64,000 bases of DNA from Psychrobacillus sp. INOP01 (GCF_018140925.1 NZ_CP073315.1:62001-126000), one strand, 5' to 3'; shown: positions 33,422 through 43,824, counted from the first letter of the stretch. A program made the numbers and translations. The notes: a model not told the origin generated them from the sequence alone.

Positions 33422-34532
33422 TATCTATTTCATTCTTCTTTTTTTAGTTGGTATATTAACCGGATGTGCAGAAACAAATATTCTTGATCGAGTAGGGTTA
33501 ACCACTTTAGTAGGCTATGATGTGGGAACCGAAGAAAAAATAGCCACTACCGCGGTTATTCGCGAAGTAAACCCTGAATTTCAAAGTAATGTGGAAATTG
33601 TCTCAACTGAGAATAACACTAGTAAAGGGAGTCGGATGAAGTCTAATCGTAAATTATCGAAAAAAATCACCGTCGGCCAAATGAGGGTTGTTTTGTTTGG
33701 CGAAGAGTTGGCTAAAGATAATCTTCATTATTACATTGATACACATTTAGAAAACGCTAGTGTAAGTAATAGTCTTTACATGGCAGTTGTAGAAGGCAAA
33801 ACAACTCCATTACTTGAATACGAATATAAAAATATTGATGATATTGGGCAACATATATTTAGGCTACTCGAACAAAACATAAAACAGGAATATATGATTT
33901 CGGCAACTCTTCATGAAATTGCACACGATTATTATTCGGTAGGAAAAGATTTCGCTATGCCAATTATAAAAAGAGATGAAGAATTCGTTGAAATAAGTGG
34001 AATAGCTATATTTAAAGGTGGCAAAATGGTAAGCACACTCCCAGTTAAGGATAGTTTTTACATCAAGCTTGTGAGAGATAGTTTTAAGTCAGGATTATTC
34101 GAAACTATCCTAAAAGATCAGGATATTCCCACCGACATACTAAAAAATCCACCTGAACAAATTCCAGTAGCTTTTGATGCCATTAACTCAAAAAGAGAAT
34201 TGAAATTAGTTGATGCTTCTACTCCAGAATTTGACCTAAATCTGAAAATAAAAGCAAGATTATTAGAAGTATATCCAGATGTTAATCTAGGGGATCCTAA
34301 AGTTGTTGCAAAACTTGAAAAAGCGGTTAGTAAAAATTTATCAAGAGAAATATCCAGGATAATTGCCCAATGCCAGGATGTAGATTCGGATATTTTTGGC
34401 TTCGGGGAGAAATATAGAAGCTCTGTGAGAAACTCTAAGCTGACGAAGGAAAAATGGCATAAGTTGTATAAAGATATGAAAGTAAATGTGAATGTAGATT
34501 TTGTTATATTAAGAAATGGTGTTTTTGAATAA
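33408..34532 (+). CDS. Spore germination lipoprotein, Ger(x)C family (operon 3)
   Basis: The C subunit, 374 aa. The lipobox is LTGC (Cys about residue 20), followed by AETNILDRVGLTTLVGYDVG in place of the common WNRREL sequence, a diverged but recognisable start. The C-terminal SDIFGFGEKYR (about 325-335) is a family hallmark. GAAGGAG precedes the ATG inside the end of the B gene. No clear terminator follows; the nucleoside hydrolase gene converges from the other side, with a 61-base gap. Confidence 0.88.
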   Translation: MRKFNIYFILLFLVGILTGCAETNILDRVGLTTLVGYDVGTEEKIATTAVIREVNPEFQSNVEIVSTENNTSKGSRMKSNRKLSKKITVGQMRVVLFGEELAKDNLHYYIDTHLENASVSNSLYMAVVEGKTTPLLEYEYKNIDDIGQHIFRLLEQNIKQEYMISATLHEIAHDYYSVGKDFAMPIIKRDEEFVEISGIAIFKGGKMVSTLPVKDSFYIKLVRDSFKSGLFETILKDQDIPTDILKNPPEQIPVAFDAINSKRELKLVDASTPEFDLNLKIKARLLEVYPDVNLGDPKVVAKLEKAVSKNLSREISRIIAQCQDVDSDIFGFGEKYRSSVRNSKLTKEKWHKLYKDMKVNVNVDFVILRNGVFE

Positions 34533-34593
34533 TATCTATCGCAAAGAAAATCGTGTTCAAATGTTTATTTTCTCAGTAAACAAATTCCGTACT

Positions 34594-35550
34594 TTAATCA
34601 TTATTTAGTTGTTGACCGGTCATAACAGACAAAAAGTTATGAAAAAACGTATCATAGTTAATATCAAACGCAATACGATGTATTTTTTCCCCATTATTTT
34701 GTTTTTCATATGGACGGGTTTCAGCAATACTTTGTCCTCTTGCTGGCCCATCTAGGTCATCGACAACTCTAACAGGATAAGACTCAAAAATGAACATTTC
34801 AGGGTGAATCGTCGCCATAAGGGTCAGGGCATCATGGATGGGACTTCCATGAAGGGATGGATCACGTTCTTTATAAAAACGTGTATAGTATTCCATCAAT
34901 GGTTTAAAAATTTTAGTTTTCCCAAATTGTTCAATATAGTCAACCATGCCAGGTGTGACTATTGCTTTTTGCGTTGCATTCAATGGAAGAATAGTAACAT
35001 TATTTCCGTATGTTAACACAATATTCACCGCAATAGGATCCCCGTGGAAGTTCGCTTCTGACACTGTAGTGACATTTCCTGGAATCCAAAAGGCTCCACC
35101 CATTATATAAAATTCTTTCACATTACTCATAAGGTCTCTGTATAGTATGAACATTGTAGCAAGAGAAGTAAGGCGGCCAATATTTACAATTATTAGTTCA
35201 TCCTTATAATTTTCAATTATCTTCACTATTTCCAAAAAGTTTTCGATTTTTAAAGTGTGATTATCGTCCGGTATGATTGGTCCAAGCCCATGTTCTCCAT
35301 GTATTTCTGGATAGAAAGTAGGTTGTTCACCTGTTAAAGGCACTTCTGCCCCCCGGATAACAGGAATTCCTTGTGGAAAGTCAAATAATGTCATCAAATA
35401 ATAGATATTGGACACGGCATCTTCTCTAGATACATTACCGTAATCTGCAACTATACCAACGATTTCAACTTCCTCACTTAAACTAGCGTAGATTAATGCA
35501 ACTGTATCATCAATACCAATATCCCCGAATAAAAGCAGTTTTTTTACCAG
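34594..35550 (-). CDS. Nucleoside hydrolase with apparent CTG start
   Basis: An inosine/uridine-preferring nucleoside hydrolase-type N-glycosidase, 318 aa. Reading upstream of the first GTG (35415) in frame gives 45 more residues that complete the fold, including LLLFGDIGIDDTVALIYA, the calcium-site motif normally DTDPGIDD (D10, D14, D15 kept). The C-terminal SPIHDALTLMA supplies the conserved HD. The only starts compatible with the strong GGAGGG site are CTG at 35550 or ATT six bases before it; a TAA lies in frame just upstream. The likely start is therefore a rare CTG. Substrate and cellular role (nucleoside salvage) are inferred. Confidence 0.8.
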   Translation of the reverse strand: MVKKLLLFGDIGIDDTVALIYASLSEEVEIVGIVADYGNVSREDAVSNIYYLMTLFDFPQGIPVIRGAEVPLTGEQPTFYPEIHGEHGLGPIIPDDNHTLKIENFLEIVKIIENYKDELIIVNIGRLTSLATMFILYRDLMSNVKEFYIMGGAFWIPGNVTTVSEANFHGDPIAVNIVLTYGNNVTILPLNATQKAIVTPGMVDYIEQFGKTKIFKPLMEYYTRFYKERDPSLHGSPIHDALTLMATIHPEMFIFESYPVRVVDDLDGPARGQSIAETRPYEKQNNGEKIHRIAFDINYDTFFHNFLSVMTGQQLNND

Positions 35551-35765
35551 GGAAATCCCTCCTTTTTAAATCCCGATTTAAGTACCCTTATATTATGGAT
35601 TAAAGTACTAATACGACACTTTCATCTACTATTGGAGAATAGAATAGTTCTCCTTTAAGCATCGATATTTGTAGTTTATTTAATAATGTTCTTAAATGCA
35701 CTTTTCAATATTAATTATTACTTACCAGATGCATAATTGGTATCGTAGGAACAGTGAAAATATAT

Positions 35766-35797
35766 AAAAAAACGCTTAGATGTGGTTGCATCTAAGC
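35766..35797 (-). terminator. Terminator 1 of the hairpin row (leftward)
   Basis: GCTTAGATG (35774-35782) pairs with CATCTAAGC (35789-35797). Leftward it is followed by seven T. It is the most leftward of three hairpins after the GNAT gene. Confidence 0.7.
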
Positions 35798-35808
35798 CGT
35801 AAAATATA

Positions 35809-35832
35809 CCAGTTCCCTTCAAAGGGAACTGG
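35809..35832. repeat. Perfect 11-bp inverted repeat
   Basis: CCAGTTCCCTT (35809-35819) and AAGGGAACTGG (35822-35832) with a 2-base centre. It has no T run, so it is a hairpin or operator rather than a terminator. Confidence 0.6.
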
Positions 35833-35841
35833 CAAGTTTGA

Positions 35842-35880
35842 AAAAGTAATCCATGAGCACTAACTCATGGATTACTTTTT
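35842..35880. terminator. Bidirectional terminator after the GNAT gene
   Basis: Sixteen-base perfect arms (35842-35857 and 35864-35879) around CACTAA, with A and T tracts at the ends. It lies about 60 bases beyond the GNAT stop codon at 35938. Confidence 0.85.
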
Positions 35881-35937
35881 CATGTCATTAAATATTTAAT
35901 ACACATACTTTCTTACTATTAAGTAAATATCAAGTTT

Positions 35938-36441
35938 TTATTCAACTCCAACTACAGTGCTTCTGCGCTCAAGTAATACTACATCACGCCAAACTCCATT
36001 TAACTTCCCTAATTGTTTTCTTGTTCCTACTTCTTCAAAACCAAATTTTCGGTGTAGATATATGCTCGCAGCATTTTCAGGGAAAATCATTGATTGGATT
36101 GTCCAGATTTTGTTTTGCTCGCTGGAGTCAATTACTTGTTGGAGCAATCGACTACCAACTCCCTTTCCAGCTACACTAGAAGCAATATAAATACTAACCT
36201 CTACAACTCCTGAAAATGCATGCATACTAGAAATTGGGGTTAGTGCCACCCACCCCACTACTTTTTCATCCTGTTTAGCAACAAATCTGCAAATATTTAA
36301 ATGATCTTTATCCCATTCATCCCAGTTTGGAGCCTCTGTTCTAAATGTGGCATTCGCAGTTCGAATACCCTCTATAAATATCTCTCTGACTCGTTCCCAA
36401 TCAGAAGATATCATTTCATTAATAATTATGTCTTGGTTCAT
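35938..36441 (-). CDS. GNAT N-acetyltransferase, phosphinothricin/methionine-sulfoximine type
   Basis: A 167-aa acetyltransferase. The pattern REIFIEGIRTANATFRTEAPNWDEWD (about residues 19-44), VGWVALTPISSMHAFSGVVEVSIYI and VAGKGVGSRLLQQVI (about 89-103, acetyl-CoA loop) is that of the Pat/YwnH group, which acetylates phosphinothricin and methionine sulfoximine or related amino acids. GAGGAATT precedes the ATG. Substrate is inferred by family only. Confidence 0.85.
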   Translation of the reverse strand: MNQDIIINEMISSDWERVREIFIEGIRTANATFRTEAPNWDEWDKDHLNICRFVAKQDEKVVGWVALTPISSMHAFSGVVEVSIYIASSVAGKGVGSRLLQQVIDSSEQNKIWTIQSMIFPENAASIYLHRKFGFEEVGTRKQLGKLNGVWRDVVLLERRSTVVGVE

Positions 36442-36523
36442 CTGAATTCCTCATTTTCCTATAATTAAAAACAGCACTTCCAAGATGGATTATACACCGC
36501 CCGCAATGCTTTTAAAAGGGCTC

Positions 36524-37630
36524 TTATACAATTTGAATACTAAATAATAGTCCTAAATATGCCGCTATAACGACGAATAGACTCATGATAAAGGAAAAGA
36601 TGGCCGGCATTCTTTTAACGAACGAGAATAGACACATCACAAGAAAAACGGCAGATATACATAACAAGAGTAGTCCATCAAGATTAACTACTAGTTGAAC
36701 AGCTATGCCAGAAAAACCAATCCCATCATGAAACAGCAAAAATAAAGAAGAAAAACCTTCACTATTTATTGTTTCAAACAGATTATGTGGTGGTGATTGT
36801 TGACTCATAGCACCAGTAGCCCCGAAAATTAGTAGAAGTATGAAAAACTCTACTTTTGCCCATGGACGAGCATCGAAATAATCTTTTTTTAGTAACCGTT
36901 TTTTCATGAGAATTCCATTTATAAATGCATATGCAATTAGTGGAATAATAAGCAGATGTTTGATGAGTAGGCTTTGACCGTATGAAACCATCCAAGTATC
37001 AGGATATGCATCCAAAGGTGTTGAAAAACTCATCAAAGAAAATCCTGTTATCATAATGATCCCAAAACAGTATAGTGCAGTTATATGAAACCACTTTAAA
37101 AAGGATAGCCAGTTATTCGTATTTTGGGAAAACCAAGCTATTACTAACAATATACCTACCCAAATAACTACTGATGTAAAGTGAGTGAAATGAGTGATTA
37201 ACCCTTTAAAGCTTTGAATAGAACTTGCATGGCTTGACCAGCTTACACACATGATAAGTACTAAAACTAGTAAAATTCCGATAACCGAATAATAGATTGA
37301 TTGCTTATGTTCAAAGAATAGAATATACAATCCTAAAAATACTGTTACGATAAACATAAATAACCATGATTTACCTACCTCGAAGGTCAATAAAATGGAT
37401 TGTAATGAATCGACTAAACCATAGTCTTCATACAAATACATGATTAAACTAATAAGTGGCACAAAAGAAAAAATTGCAATGCCAATTACTGCAACTAATT
37501 TCACTTTTCTCGGTACAATAATAGTAGGGATTAAATCGTTTGGGAATAAAGATAGAATATAGCTTCCCATCAACAAAGCGAAGCACACATAAAGAAGTGC
37601 CTCGCTAATAGTTGTCAAAATAAACATCAT
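36524..37630 (-). CDS. copD: Copper resistance membrane protein CopD
   Basis: An integral membrane protein, 368 aa with about eight or nine spans, of the CopD/YcnJ C-terminal family that moves or shuttles copper across the membrane. The region GLITHFTHFTSVVIWVGILLVIAWF (about residues 145-170) carries a conserved His-rich helix. It overlaps copC by four bases (ATGA). In Bacillus subtilis YcnJ the CopC and CopD parts are one protein; here they are split. It likely supports copper uptake or handling. Confidence 0.85.
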   Translation of the reverse strand: MMFILTTISEALLYVCFALLMGSYILSLFPNDLIPTIIVPRKVKLVAVIGIAIFSFVPLISLIMYLYEDYGLVDSLQSILLTFEVGKSWLFMFIVTVFLGLYILFFEHKQSIYYSVIGILLVLVLIMCVSWSSHASSIQSFKGLITHFTHFTSVVIWVGILLVIAWFSQNTNNWLSFLKWFHITALYCFGIIMITGFSLMSFSTPLDAYPDTWMVSYGQSLLIKHLLIIPLIAYAFINGILMKKRLLKKDYFDARPWAKVEFFILLLIFGATGAMSQQSPPHNLFETINSEGFSSLFLLFHDGIGFSGIAVQLVVNLDGLLLLCISAVFLVMCLFSFVKRMPAIFSFIMSLFVVIAAYLGLLFSIQIV

Positions 37631-38181
37631 TTTTTATTTCTCCGAGCCATCCACCAAGCAGCTAGTGCCACGATAATAACTAGAACTATAATAATTCCTA
37701 CTGTAGAATTGGTGCTCTCTTCTTCTTCATCATCAGCTTCTACTGTTGTTTCCAGTTCTTCGGTGTTGGATTCATTTGGTTCTACTTCATCACTCGGTTC
37801 AGTAATTGGTTCTTCCGCTTCAACCTCTTCTGGCGCATCTAGTACGAAATCAATTACACCTTCCATTGGATGACCATCAGCCCCGATTATTTTCCAATTG
37901 ATTTGATATGCACCGTTTTCCAAGCTTTCAATCACATTCCCAGTCATTATATGATCATTTACTGTAATACCTTCTACATCTATCGAATCATTCGATGAAT
38001 TCGTTAGTGTGAATGAGCTTGTTTCTTCTATCTTTGTTAAAAATGTAAGTGTAATCTCATTTACCTTTTCTGTTACCGTACTCCCTTGAGCTGGAGTTGA
38101 GCTTTCCAAGCCAGTATGTGCTAGTGCGCTGTTACTAAACAATAGTACACATGCAATTGTCATCCATAATATTCTTTTCAT
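37627..38181 (-). CDS. copC: Copper-binding protein CopC with C-terminal membrane anchor
   Basis: A 184-aa exported protein. The signal peptide is cleaved after SALA, leaving mature N-terminal His (HTGLESSTPAQG), the first Cu(II) ligand of CopC. The second His lies in GADGHPMEG (about residues 97-105). No methionine-rich loop is seen, so it is a Cu(II)-only type. An acidic linker (residues 120-158) leads to a single C-terminal helix with a basic end, like a cell-wall or membrane tether. GGAGG lies five bases before the ATG at 38181; the ATGs further up have no site. Confidence 0.88.
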   Translation of the reverse strand: MKRILWMTIACVLLFSNSALAHTGLESSTPAQGSTVTEKVNEITLTFLTKIEETSSFTLTNSSNDSIDVEGITVNDHIMTGNVIESLENGAYQINWKIIGADGHPMEGVIDFVLDAPEEVEAEEPITEPSDEVEPNESNTEELETTVEADDEEEESTNSTVGIIIVLVIIVALAAWWMARRNKK

Positions 38182-38323
38182 AATTACCTCCAAAAATTTG
38201 TACATACTTTTTACTGTCACTATACTTATACCATAAAGCTATGAAGAAAGTGTGAAGTTTGTAATTTTCGTTAGCATAGTATACCCTTAAAGGGTAAAAA
38301 CAGATCAAATAGGAGTGATTTTA

Positions 38324-38599
38324 ATGGCAAAATCCGCTGCAAAACGTAAACGGGAACACCTATTACGTAATCTAGGCAAAGATGTTACATTAGCAAGAAA
38401 TGAGGTTGACTTTAGTACACATGTCCGAGTGACTAAATCGAAAAAAGCGAAACAACAACAACAATATACAAAATACGAAAAGCATTTCACAAAAGGTATG
38501 ATGCCTGATGGAAATGCTTTTTATTATGATTTTGCTCTATACACCATACCCATACCGCTCATTTCTGTTTCAGGTGGGTGGACGCTTTCCGCATGGTGA
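38324..38599 (+). CDS. Small basic protein with a repeat-derived C terminus (91 aa)
   Basis: TAGGAG precedes the ATG at 38324. The first 65 or so residues (MAKSAAKRKREHLLRNLGKD, then SKKAKQQQQY) resemble a small, very basic Bacillaceae protein of unknown function. The last part of the frame, from about 38571, runs into a copy of the interspersed repeat (GGTGGACGCTTTCCGC), ending GGWTLSAW. The native stop was probably lost or displaced by insertion of the repeat. The exact native end is uncertain. Confidence 0.6.
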   Translation: MAKSAAKRKREHLLRNLGKDVTLARNEVDFSTHVRVTKSKKAKQQQQYTKYEKHFTKGMMPDGNAFYYDFALYTIPIPLISVSGGWTLSAW

Positions 38600-38640
38600 G
38601 TAAGAAGACATCACTGCCACATAATTGTAGGAAGGCGACG
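38571..38640 (+). repeat. Interspersed repeat, truncated copy
   Basis: CAGGTGGGTGGACGCTTTCCGC (38571-38592) matches the left end of the repeat at 44838-44855 with one or two changes, then degrades; GGCGACGAACAG near 38633 recalls the right end. It supplies the last codons of the small gene at 38324. Confidence 0.55.
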
Positions 38641-38764
38641 AACAGTTAAATGCCATAAGATTAACGAAACTAACCGGAAATAATATAACAAATTCTGTCC
38701 AAAGACTTCGAAAACGATAGAAACTGGTTTTGACTCTAAAGTGCACTTGCGCATTTCTTATTTA

Positions 38765-41191
38765 TTATTTCTCTTCTTTTGGTTGCTTCCACACTCGAAC
38801 TAAAGGACCATCTTTTTCTGTGTCAATGACAAATGAACCATTAGAATACCTATCCGATGGACGGAATGATTTTACTTCTATCGATTCCTGACCTTTCTCC
38901 GCTTCAATAATAAGTTCGTCATTTTTTTCCACTAATAATACATCAAACACGCGATGAGGATTCGATTTAAGCTCTCTTAAAGTAAGAACTCCACGCTTAG
39001 CTCTACCCCCAGCTTCGATTTCGTTTAATGCCATCTTTTTAACGGCACCCCTATGTGTGATAAGCATAATATCTTCGTTGCTCTGTAGGGCAATCGGATT
39101 CACACTTACTACAAAATCTTCGTCTTTTAGATTAATTGCTTTAACTCCACCAGTCTTCACACCAGTGATTGGCACTTCATCTAAAGAGAAGCGTACTGAG
39201 TAGCTAGCATGGGTCGTGATTAATACATCGTCAGATGGTGCAACGAGTTCTGCCATTATTAACTCATCGGTTTTCTTCAGGTTGATCGTTTTAATCGGTC
39301 TTGCGTATCTTTGTACAACATAATCAGAAAGTAATGAACGTTTAATTTGACCATCTTTCGTTGCTGTTAATACGCTTAAATCTTTGTCGAATGAATCTAT
39401 TCCCATAACTTTAATAATTCTTTCTTGAGAATCTAGAGGCACAATACTCGAAATGTGCTGTCCAAGATCTTTCCAACGTATATCTGGTAATTCATGTACA
39501 GGTTGGTAAATATAATTACCTTTAGAAGTAAATAATAATAAATGATTCTGCATATTAATAGGTTCTTTATAGAGTAAATAATCCGAATCCTTAATGGCGA
39601 AATCTTGTCCATTAGATGCTGTATAAGAACGTGTACTTGTCCGTTTAATATAGCCGTCCTTCGTTACAGTAACATATACTTCCTCGCTTGGGATAAGGAC
39701 ATCCAATGTCACTTTAATCTCTTCAATTTCATCTTCAATTTTTGATTTTCTTGGCTCTGCAAATTGTTTTCGGACTGTTAAAAGCTCTTTTTTAATAACT
39801 TTTAAAAGAATGGATTCTTTTGCAAGAATGCTCTCTAAATCTTTAACTAATTTATTCAGGGTTTCTTCCTCATTTTGAAGCTCTGTAATATCTGTATTAG
39901 TTAAACGATATAATTGCAAGGAAACAATTGCCTCAGCTTGAGCTTCTGAGAAATTAAATAATGATATTATGTTATTCTTTGCATCCCTTTTATCTTTGGA
40001 AGCTCTGATTGCTTTAATAACTTCATCTAATATAGAAAGAGCCTTCATGAGACCTGCTACAATATGTAGTCGATCTTTGGCTTTTTTCAAATCAAAAACT
40101 GTTCGTCGAGTCACTACCTCTTTCTGATGTTCAATGTATGAATCTAACAGAAGAGGTAAAGTCATCATTGTAGGTCTGCGATTATGAATAGCAATCATAT
40201 TGAAATTATAGGTCACTTGTAAATCAGTATTTTTTAATAAATATTGAAGAATACCATGTGCATCTACTTCTTTTTTCATTTCAATGACAATGCGTAAACC
40301 TGTACGGTCTGATTCGTCACGGACATCTGCAATTCCTTCCAGACGTTTGTCATGTCTTTGTTCATCAATTTTCTTCACTAGGTTTGCTTTGTTGACTTCA
40401 AAAGGAATTTCGGTAATAACAATTTGTTGCTTACCACCTTTTATAGTTTCAATCTCCGTTTTGGAACGAACTACAATTTTACCTTTTCCTGTTTCATATG
40501 CCTTTTTAATACCTTCAACACCTTGAATTATCCCACCTGTCGGAAAATCTGGGCCGTTGATGACGGTCATTAACTCATCTACTGTTGCAGCAGGATTTTC
40601 AATTCTCATCAGTACTGCATCAAGAGCTTCATGTAGTGCATGAGGGGGAATATCTGTTGCGTAACCAGCTGATATACCTGTAGATCCATTTACGATTAAA
40701 TTTGGGAATCTAGCTGGTAATACTACTGGTTCTGAATCAGAATCATCGAAGTTTGGAATATAGTCAACTGTATTTTTATTAATATCGCGAAGTAGTTCAT
40801 GAGAAATAGCAGAAAGTCTAGCTTCCGTATAACGCATCGCAGCAGGTGGATCTCCATCTACAGAACCATTATTACCATGCATTTCTACGGTCATATGGCG
40901 TAGCTTCCAATCTTGACTCATACGAACCATTGCTTCATAAACTGAACTATCACCATGTGGATGATAGTTACCAATTACATTCCCAACTGTTTTAGCCGAT
41001 TTTCGGAATGGTTTATCATTTGTATTACCTTCTTGGAACATGGCAAATAGAATACGACGTTGAACTGGTTTAAGACCATCTCTAGCATCGGGTAGTGCAC
41101 GATCTTGAATGATGTACTTGCTATAACGTCCAAACCGATCACCGATCACCTCTTCTAATGGCAAATTTTGATAACGTTCGGTTTGTGTCAT
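38765..41191 (-). CDS. parC: DNA topoisomerase IV subunit A
   Basis: The DNA-breaking subunit of topoisomerase IV, 808 aa, which decatenates replicated chromosomes. The catalytic Tyr sits in [11 protein letters not shown] (about residue 120). The quinolone-resistance region [17 protein letters not shown] reads as susceptible type (Ser-Ser-x-x-Glu). [17 protein letters not shown] and C-terminal beta-pinwheel repeats are as expected. ACGGAGGAT precedes the ATG, which overlaps the parE stop by four bases. Confidence 0.97.
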   Translation of the reverse strand: MTQTERYQNLPLEEVIGDRFGRYSKYIIQDRALPDARDGLKPVQRRILFAMFQEGNTNDKPFRKSAKTVGNVIGNYHPHGDSSVYEAMVRMSQDWKLRHMTVEMHGNNGSVDGDPPAAMRYTEARLSAISHELLRDINKNTVDYIPNFDDSDSEPVVLPARFPNLIVNGSTGISAGYATDIPPHALHEALDAVLMRIENPAATVDELMTVINGPDFPTGGIIQGVEGIKKAYETGKGKIVVRSKTEIETIKGGKQQIVITEIPFEVNKANLVKKIDEQRHDKRLEGIADVRDESDRTGLRIVIEMKKEVDAHGILQYLLKNTDLQVTYNFNMIAIHNRRPTMMTLPLLLDSYIEHQKEVVTRRTVFDLKKAKDRLHIVAGLMKALSILDEVIKAIRASKDKRDAKNNIISLFNFSEAQAEAIVSLQLYRLTNTDITELQNEEETLNKLVKDLESILAKESILLKVIKKELLTVRKQFAEPRKSKIEDEIEEIKVTLDVLIPSEEVYVTVTKDGYIKRTSTRSYTASNGQDFAIKDSDYLLYKEPINMQNHLLLFTSKGNYIYQPVHELPDIRWKDLGQHISSIVPLDSQERIIKVMGIDSFDKDLSVLTATKDGQIKRSLLSDYVVQRYARPIKTINLKKTDELIMAELVAPSDDVLITTHASYSVRFSLDEVPITGVKTGGVKAINLKDEDFVVSVNPIALQSNEDIMLITHRGAVKKMALNEIEAGGRAKRGVLTLRELKSNPHRVFDVLLVEKNDELIIEAEKGQESIEVKSFRPSDRYSNGSFVIDTEKDGPLVRVWKQPKEEK

Positions 41192-43158
41192 GCTAGTTCA
41201 TCCTCCGTGTGTAATCTGTCATTTTCTAAAATATTCGAATCGTCTTCTAAGCTGAAGTTGACATTGGCTTCTATCCATTTTCGACGAGGTTCTACTTTGT
41301 CTCCCATAAGAGTTGTCACATGTCTTTCTGCACGTGCACCATCTTCAATTGTCACTCGAATAAGCGTTCTAGTATCGGGATTCATCGTAGTGTCCCATAA
41401 TTGGTCAGCATTCATCTCCCCGAGACCTTTGTATCGCTGAAGTATGTATCCTTTACCAATTCTCTCAGAAGCAGCTTCTAATTCTTTTTCCGTCCATGCA
41501 TATTCGAAAACTTCTTTTTTACCTACCCCTTTATAAATTTTGTAAAGTGGAGGTAAAGCAATATATATATTCCCATTTTCAATTAGTGGTTTCATATAGC
41601 GGTAGAAAAATGTTAATAAAAGCACTTGAATATGTGCACCATCAGTATCGGCATCTGTCATGATGACGATTTTGTCGTATGCAATATCATCAATTTGGAA
41701 TTCGGCCCCTACACCGCCACCAATAGCATGAATAATAGTAGCAATTTCTACATTTTTCATAATATCTGCCAGATTTGCTTTTTCTGTATTAATAACTTTA
41801 CCACGTAGAGGTAGAATGGCTTGGAATGTACGATCTCGACCTTGTTTTGCAGATCCTCCAGCAGAGTCTCCTTCGACTAAATAAAGTTCATTCTTCGCAG
41901 CGTTTCTAGATTGGGCCGGAGTTAACTTACCGGATAATAGTTCAGAAGGTTTCCGTTTTTTGCCGTTACGCGCATCTTCTCTAGCCTTTCTCGCAGCTTC
42001 CCGGGCTTGCTGTGCACGAAGTGCTTTTCGTATTAGCGAAGAGGCTAGCTCTGAATTTTCTTCTAAAATATATTGTAATTTCTCGGAAATGACCGAATCT
42101 ACAGCGCTTCTAGCTTCACTTGTACCAAGTTTTCCTTTCGTCTGTCCTTCGAATTGTAGTATATTCTCTGGAATACGAATAGATATAATAGCAGATATAC
42201 CTTCTCGAATATCTGAGCCTTCTAGGTTTTTCGCTTTTTCTTTTAACAAATTAGTTTTACGAGCGTATTCGTTAAAAACTCTAGTTAAAGCAGCTTTAGC
42301 TCCTGTTTCGTGTGTTCCACCATCACGTGTACGTACATTATTCACAAATGATAAGATGGTTTCTGAATATCCATCATTAAACTGGAATGCAAATTCTACT
42401 TCAATCTCATCTTGTATGCCTTCCATGTAGAATACAGGGTGCAAGACATCTTTTTCTTCGTTCAAATAAGAAACGAATGCTTCTATACCCGTTTCATAAA
42501 AGAATATGTCATGTGCGTCGGTGCGTTCATCTATTAATTCGATTTTTAATCCTTTTAATAGAAAAGCAGATTCTCTTAACCTTTCACATAATGTTTCGTA
42601 ATTGTATTTGGACACAGAAAATATAGTGTCATCTGGCAAGAAACGAACGGATGTTCCAGTTTCTTTCGTTGTTCCAACTTGTTTTAGTGACTGAACAACT
42701 TTACCGCCATTTTCAAATCGCTGATGGAATTTTTTACCCTCTCGATGAATTTCTACATCTACATAGGTAGAAAGTGCATTTACAACAGAAGCTCCTACAC
42801 CATGGAGTCCGCCGCTTGTTTTATATCCACCTTGTCCAAATTTACCACCGGCATGTAAAACGGTAAAAATTACTTCCGCAGTTGGTATTCCTGTTTTATG
42901 TGTACCAGTAGGCATTCCACGGCCAAAATCACGCACTGTAATACTTTGATCTTCATGAATTGTTACGATGATATGATCACCAAATCCGGCAAGGCTTTCA
43001 TCTACTGCATTATCTACGATCTCATACACTAAATGATGCAATCCTCTTGCATCTGTTGAACCAATATACATACCCGGTCTTTTACGAACGGCTTCTAAGC
43101 CTTCTAAGACCTGAATATCATCATCACTATAGCTATTTACTGTTCCAACTTTACTCAA
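41188..43158 (-). CDS. parE: DNA topoisomerase IV subunit B
   Basis: The ATPase subunit, 656 aa from the TTG at 43158, which has GGAGG eight bases upstream; the longer reading from 43224 has no site and a non-homologous leader. The order is GHKL ATPase ([13 protein letters not shown], about residues 41-53; [14 protein letters not shown]), transducer domain, and TOPRIM ([19 protein letters not shown]). It pairs with parC and forms an operon with it, as in Bacillus. Confidence 0.97.
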   Translation of the reverse strand: MSKVGTVNSYSDDDIQVLEGLEAVRKRPGMYIGSTDARGLHHLVYEIVDNAVDESLAGFGDHIIVTIHEDQSITVRDFGRGMPTGTHKTGIPTAEVIFTVLHAGGKFGQGGYKTSGGLHGVGASVVNALSTYVDVEIHREGKKFHQRFENGGKVVQSLKQVGTTKETGTSVRFLPDDTIFSVSKYNYETLCERLRESAFLLKGLKIELIDERTDAHDIFFYETGIEAFVSYLNEEKDVLHPVFYMEGIQDEIEVEFAFQFNDGYSETILSFVNNVRTRDGGTHETGAKAALTRVFNEYARKTNLLKEKAKNLEGSDIREGISAIISIRIPENILQFEGQTKGKLGTSEARSAVDSVISEKLQYILEENSELASSLIRKALRAQQAREAARKAREDARNGKKRKPSELLSGKLTPAQSRNAAKNELYLVEGDSAGGSAKQGRDRTFQAILPLRGKVINTEKANLADIMKNVEIATIIHAIGGGVGAEFQIDDIAYDKIVIMTDADTDGAHIQVLLLTFFYRYMKPLIENGNIYIALPPLYKIYKGVGKKEVFEYAWTEKELEAASERIGKGYILQRYKGLGEMNADQLWDTTMNPDTRTLIRVTIEDGARAERHVTTLMGDKVEPRRKWIEANVNFSLEDDSNILENDRLHTEDELA

Positions 43159-43824
43159 ATACTTTCCCTCCAAAACAAAACATCTGTTCTTTAGTCTTTC
43201 TTTAGCGTACAAATGGATCCTCATTATGTCAATTTTTTCAGTAGTTAATATCAGAATTTAATTGTAAGGAAAGATTTATTATAATGCAAACTCCCTTTTC
43301 AAGCATTCTATATTTCGTTACACTATTCCTTCTTGACTATTAGAGATTAAAGAATAAAAAACTGGAGTTAGCGCATTGGCTACTCCACTTACTCTACTTT
43401 TGATAAAGTGAAGCTTCCTTAAATGGTGGTTCTTCATCCCCCATTTATGGAGAAATTAACCTCTGGCCTAATGCCGCGTCGTGCGGCAATGCCTGAGTGA
43501 CCAATATCCCGTTGGACTAACCAATCGAGGATTTACAGGCTGTTTGTCCTCCACCTATTATTCTCGATTTTCTCTCACCAAAAGTTGAGGTGGGCTATTA
43601 CAGCTTGTTAATCCGGGATATGTTCGACTACAAATGATTATAACCTAATAATAATAATTTATTTGGTTTTATGTATGTTTCGTTCTTCTATCTCTCCAAT
43701 TGTATCATGTCTTAATAAAAGATTTGAAAAACCTTTCTAGCTAGGGCATTGAATACTTACAAATGTACATGGTACACTTAAAATTGTTAAAGATAATATT
43801 AGATTTATATTAAAGGAGTATTCT
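43159..43824. other. Gene-free stretch between parE and plsY
   Basis: Both flanking genes diverge from here, so it holds both promoters, not resolved by eye. Its striking content is the folded RNA candidate at about 43380-43625. The rest is AT-rich without features. Confidence 0.6.
43380..43625. ncRNA. Unassigned structured RNA candidate (strand unresolved)
   Basis: Plus-strand helices: P1 TATCCC+GGACTAAC (43505-43510, 43514-43521) with GTTAATCC+GGGATA (43607-43620); P2 AGGCTGT (43537-43543) with ACAGCTT (43600-43606); P3 CCACCT (43551-43556) with AGGTGG (43588-43593). A pseudoknot AATCGAG (43523-43529) pairs with CTCGATT (43563-43569) in the P3 loop. Two more hairpins lie to the left: TGCCGC/GCGGCA (43472-43477, 43483-43488) and TAAATGG/CCATTTA (43420-43426, 43441-43447). 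Such nested helices with a pseudoknot are unlikely by chance. Options: a leader or small RNA, or a relic of an IS200/IS605 right end with its guide-like RNA, since read leftward it ends in GAAGCTTCAC. No tnpB is present. Confidence 0.5.

Larger units (their letters stand above)
35551..35937. other. Gene-free stretch with three consecutive hairpins
   Basis: Holds the promoter region of the nucleoside hydrolase gene and three hairpins at 35774-35797, 35809-35832 and 35842-35879. No gene seen. Confidence 0.6.
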
